Below, in pieces: positions 44,066 to 44,948 of a DNA stretch of 44,948 bases. Every line of letters starts with the position of its first letter. The first letter of the stretch is position 1. This stretch comes from JBCDCU01 sp039180865 (GTDB lineage: Bacteria > Pseudomonadota > Alphaproteobacteria > Rhizobiales > JACESI01), in NCBI GenBank assembly GCA_039180865.1, contig JBCDCZ010000006.1, forward strand, positions 1-44,948. Reading direction: 5' to 3'. Under the pieces are notes generated by a model that did not search any database, was not told where the DNA came from, and saw only the letters and a program-made list of their open reading frames with translations. Made by a program: the position numbers and the translations under genes.

Positions 44066-44094
44066 AAAAATGCGGGGCGGTAAAACCGCCCCGC
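44066..44094 (-). terminator. Strong terminator between the binding-protein gene and livH
   Basis: A perfect ten-base-pair GC-rich stem GCGGGGCGGT/ACCGCCCCGC (44072-44094) with an AAA loop is followed, on the minus strand, by five T residues (A run 44066-44070). It lies 9 bp past the binding-protein stop and should end or attenuate transcription before livH. Confidence 0.88.
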
Positions 44095-44103
44095 AAGGGA
44101 TAC

Positions 44104-44948
44104 TTAGGCGCCGTCGTTGTACGGGCCGAGTTCGCCGCCGAAAATACCGGCTGGATAAGTAACCTGATCGACCGGTGTCACTTCGACAACTTCGAGAACG
44201 TCGAACTTGGATGACGGGTTCTCTTTACCCTTCACGACAAGAACGTCCTTGAAGCACTGGTGGTCGTCGGCGCGATAGAGTGTTGCACCGTTGCCGAGAC
44301 CATCGAAGCGGAAGTCTTCGAGCTGTGCACCGACAGCTGACGGCTTGTGCGTTCCGGCACGCTGTACGGCATCCGCATAAAGCAGCGCCTGGCAGTAGCA
44401 GGTATGTGCTGCCTGTGACGGCGGGAAGCCGTATTCCTTACCGAAGGATGCGACGAAGGCTTTTGAACCTTCATCCTGCAGCGACCAGTGCCAGTTGGTT
44501 GAACCGTAGATGCCTTTAACGTTGTCGCCAGCACCTTGAGCCATCAGGCGGCTGTAGAGCGGAACCACGATCGCAAAGTCTTTGCCGTTGACCTGCTTGT
44601 CGCGCAGACCGAACTGGACGGCCTGGGTGAGTGAGTTCACCATGTCCTTGCCGTAGTGGTTCAGGATCAGAACGTCAGCACCTGAGTTCAGAACCGGAGT
44701 GATGTACTGTGAGAAGTCGCCTGCACCGAGCGGCGTGCGAACAGTGTTGGCGGTCTGCCAGCCGTTCTTCTCGGTGAAGTCCTTGACGGATTCTTCCGTT
44801 GTCCAACCCCAGTTGTAGTCAGCGGTCAGGTGATACGCGACGCGATCCCCACCATATGCGTTCTTCAGAACTGGTCCGAGAGCCGCACCTGACATGTAGG
44901 AGTTGAAGAAGTGGCGGAAACCGTTGGCACGCTTGTCTTTACCAGTCG
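44104..44948 (-). CDS. Periplasmic substrate-binding protein of the Liv-type transporter, 5' end missing
   Basis: The frame is open to the end of the window, so the start and signal peptide are outside it. The visible 281 residues are the C-terminal two thirds of a type I periplasmic binding protein (Peripla_BP_6/Leu-Ile-Val-binding group). Signs are FRHFFNSYMSGAALGPVL, YHLTADYNWGWTTEES, FSQYITPVLNSGADVLILNHY and an AAHTCYCQALLYADAVQRAG helix. The last 80 residues contain YRADDHQCFKDVLVVKG, common in ABC-type amide or amino-acid binding proteins. The ligand cannot be read from the sequence. livH, livM, livG and livF follow downstream. Confidence 0.9.
   Translation of the reverse strand, partial: TGKDKRANGFRHFFNSYMSGAALGPVLKNAYGGDRVAYHLTADYNWGWTTEESVKDFTEKNGWQTANTVRTPLGAGDFSQYITPVLNSGADVLILNHYGKDMVNSLTQAVQFGLRDKQVNGKDFAIVVPLYSRLMAQGAGDNVKGIYGSTNWHWSLQDEGSKAFVASFGKEYGFPPSQAAHTCYCQALLYADAVQRAGTHKPSAVGAQLEDFRFDGLGNGATLYRADDHQCFKDVLVVKGKENPSSKFDVLEVVEVTPVDQVTYPAGIFGGELGPYNDGA

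Noticed and set aside
1..44948. tRNA or rRNA genes, CRISPR arrays, insertion sequences, phage genes
   Set aside because: I looked for cloverleaf-like arms, spaced repeats, transposase motifs and terminal repeats in the gaps and saw none; short elements may have been missed by eye.

Overview
The window looks like chromosomal DNA of an alphaproteobacterium, most likely from the Hyphomicrobiales (Rhizobiales) or a close relative. Four things point there: the gene order sdhCDAB ... mdh-sucC-sucD-sucA-sucB-lpd, ribosomal protein S16 with an Ala/Glu-rich tail, an imuA-imuB-dnaE2 mutagenesis cassette behind a GAAC-N7-GAAC type LexA box, and an Omp19-like Inh-domain lipoprotein. This is inferred from gene content only. 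The species cannot be named from the sequence. Most of the window is moderately GC-rich (57% in a hand-counted dnaE2 line), apart from a low-GC patch at about 37984-38500.

Layout. Positions 1-1692 hold rpsP (5' end cut off by the window), rimM and trmD. Positions 1714-2800 carry three small genes of unknown function. Positions 2905-8844 hold leuD, a secreted LytM/M23 peptidase, leuB, a DUF4174 protein, a haloalkane dehalogenase and asd. leuC is not in the window. Positions 8927-11629 carry a secreted NTF2-like protein, a DUF429 protein, a pyridoxal kinase and a DUF1737 protein.

Positions 11912-30991 are the TCA-cycle region. It has sdhC, sdhD, sdhA and sdhB followed by a DUF302 protein, then a lipoprotein with an Inh domain, a small secreted protein and zapE. 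After these come mdh, sucC, sucD, sucA, sucB and lpd, so succinate dehydrogenase, malate dehydrogenase, succinyl-CoA synthetase and the whole 2-oxoglutarate dehydrogenase complex lie together. Genes for exported proteins of unknown function are wedged between sucC and sucD, between sucB and lpd, and straight after lpd. A LysE-type exporter closes this block.

Positions 31027-37987 hold a DUF3445 (heme-dependent oxidative N-demethylase family) gene divergent from imuA-imuB-dnaE2. A perfect GAAC-N7-GAAC box sits just upstream of the imuA start I prefer, so the cassette is probably SOS-controlled. Next come a low-GC TerB-like gene, broken by a frameshift and a stop codon, and a DUF4261-like gene. 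The ancestral reading frame of the broken gene overlaps the DUF4261-like start. This pair is the best candidate here for a little-described system.

Positions 39542-44948 hold a cupin gene and a minus-strand branched-chain amino-acid type ABC transporter: a periplasmic binding protein (cut by the window end), livH, livM, livG and livF. A strong terminator separates the binding protein from the permease and ATPase genes. I saw no tRNA or rRNA gene, CRISPR array, insertion sequence or complete prophage.
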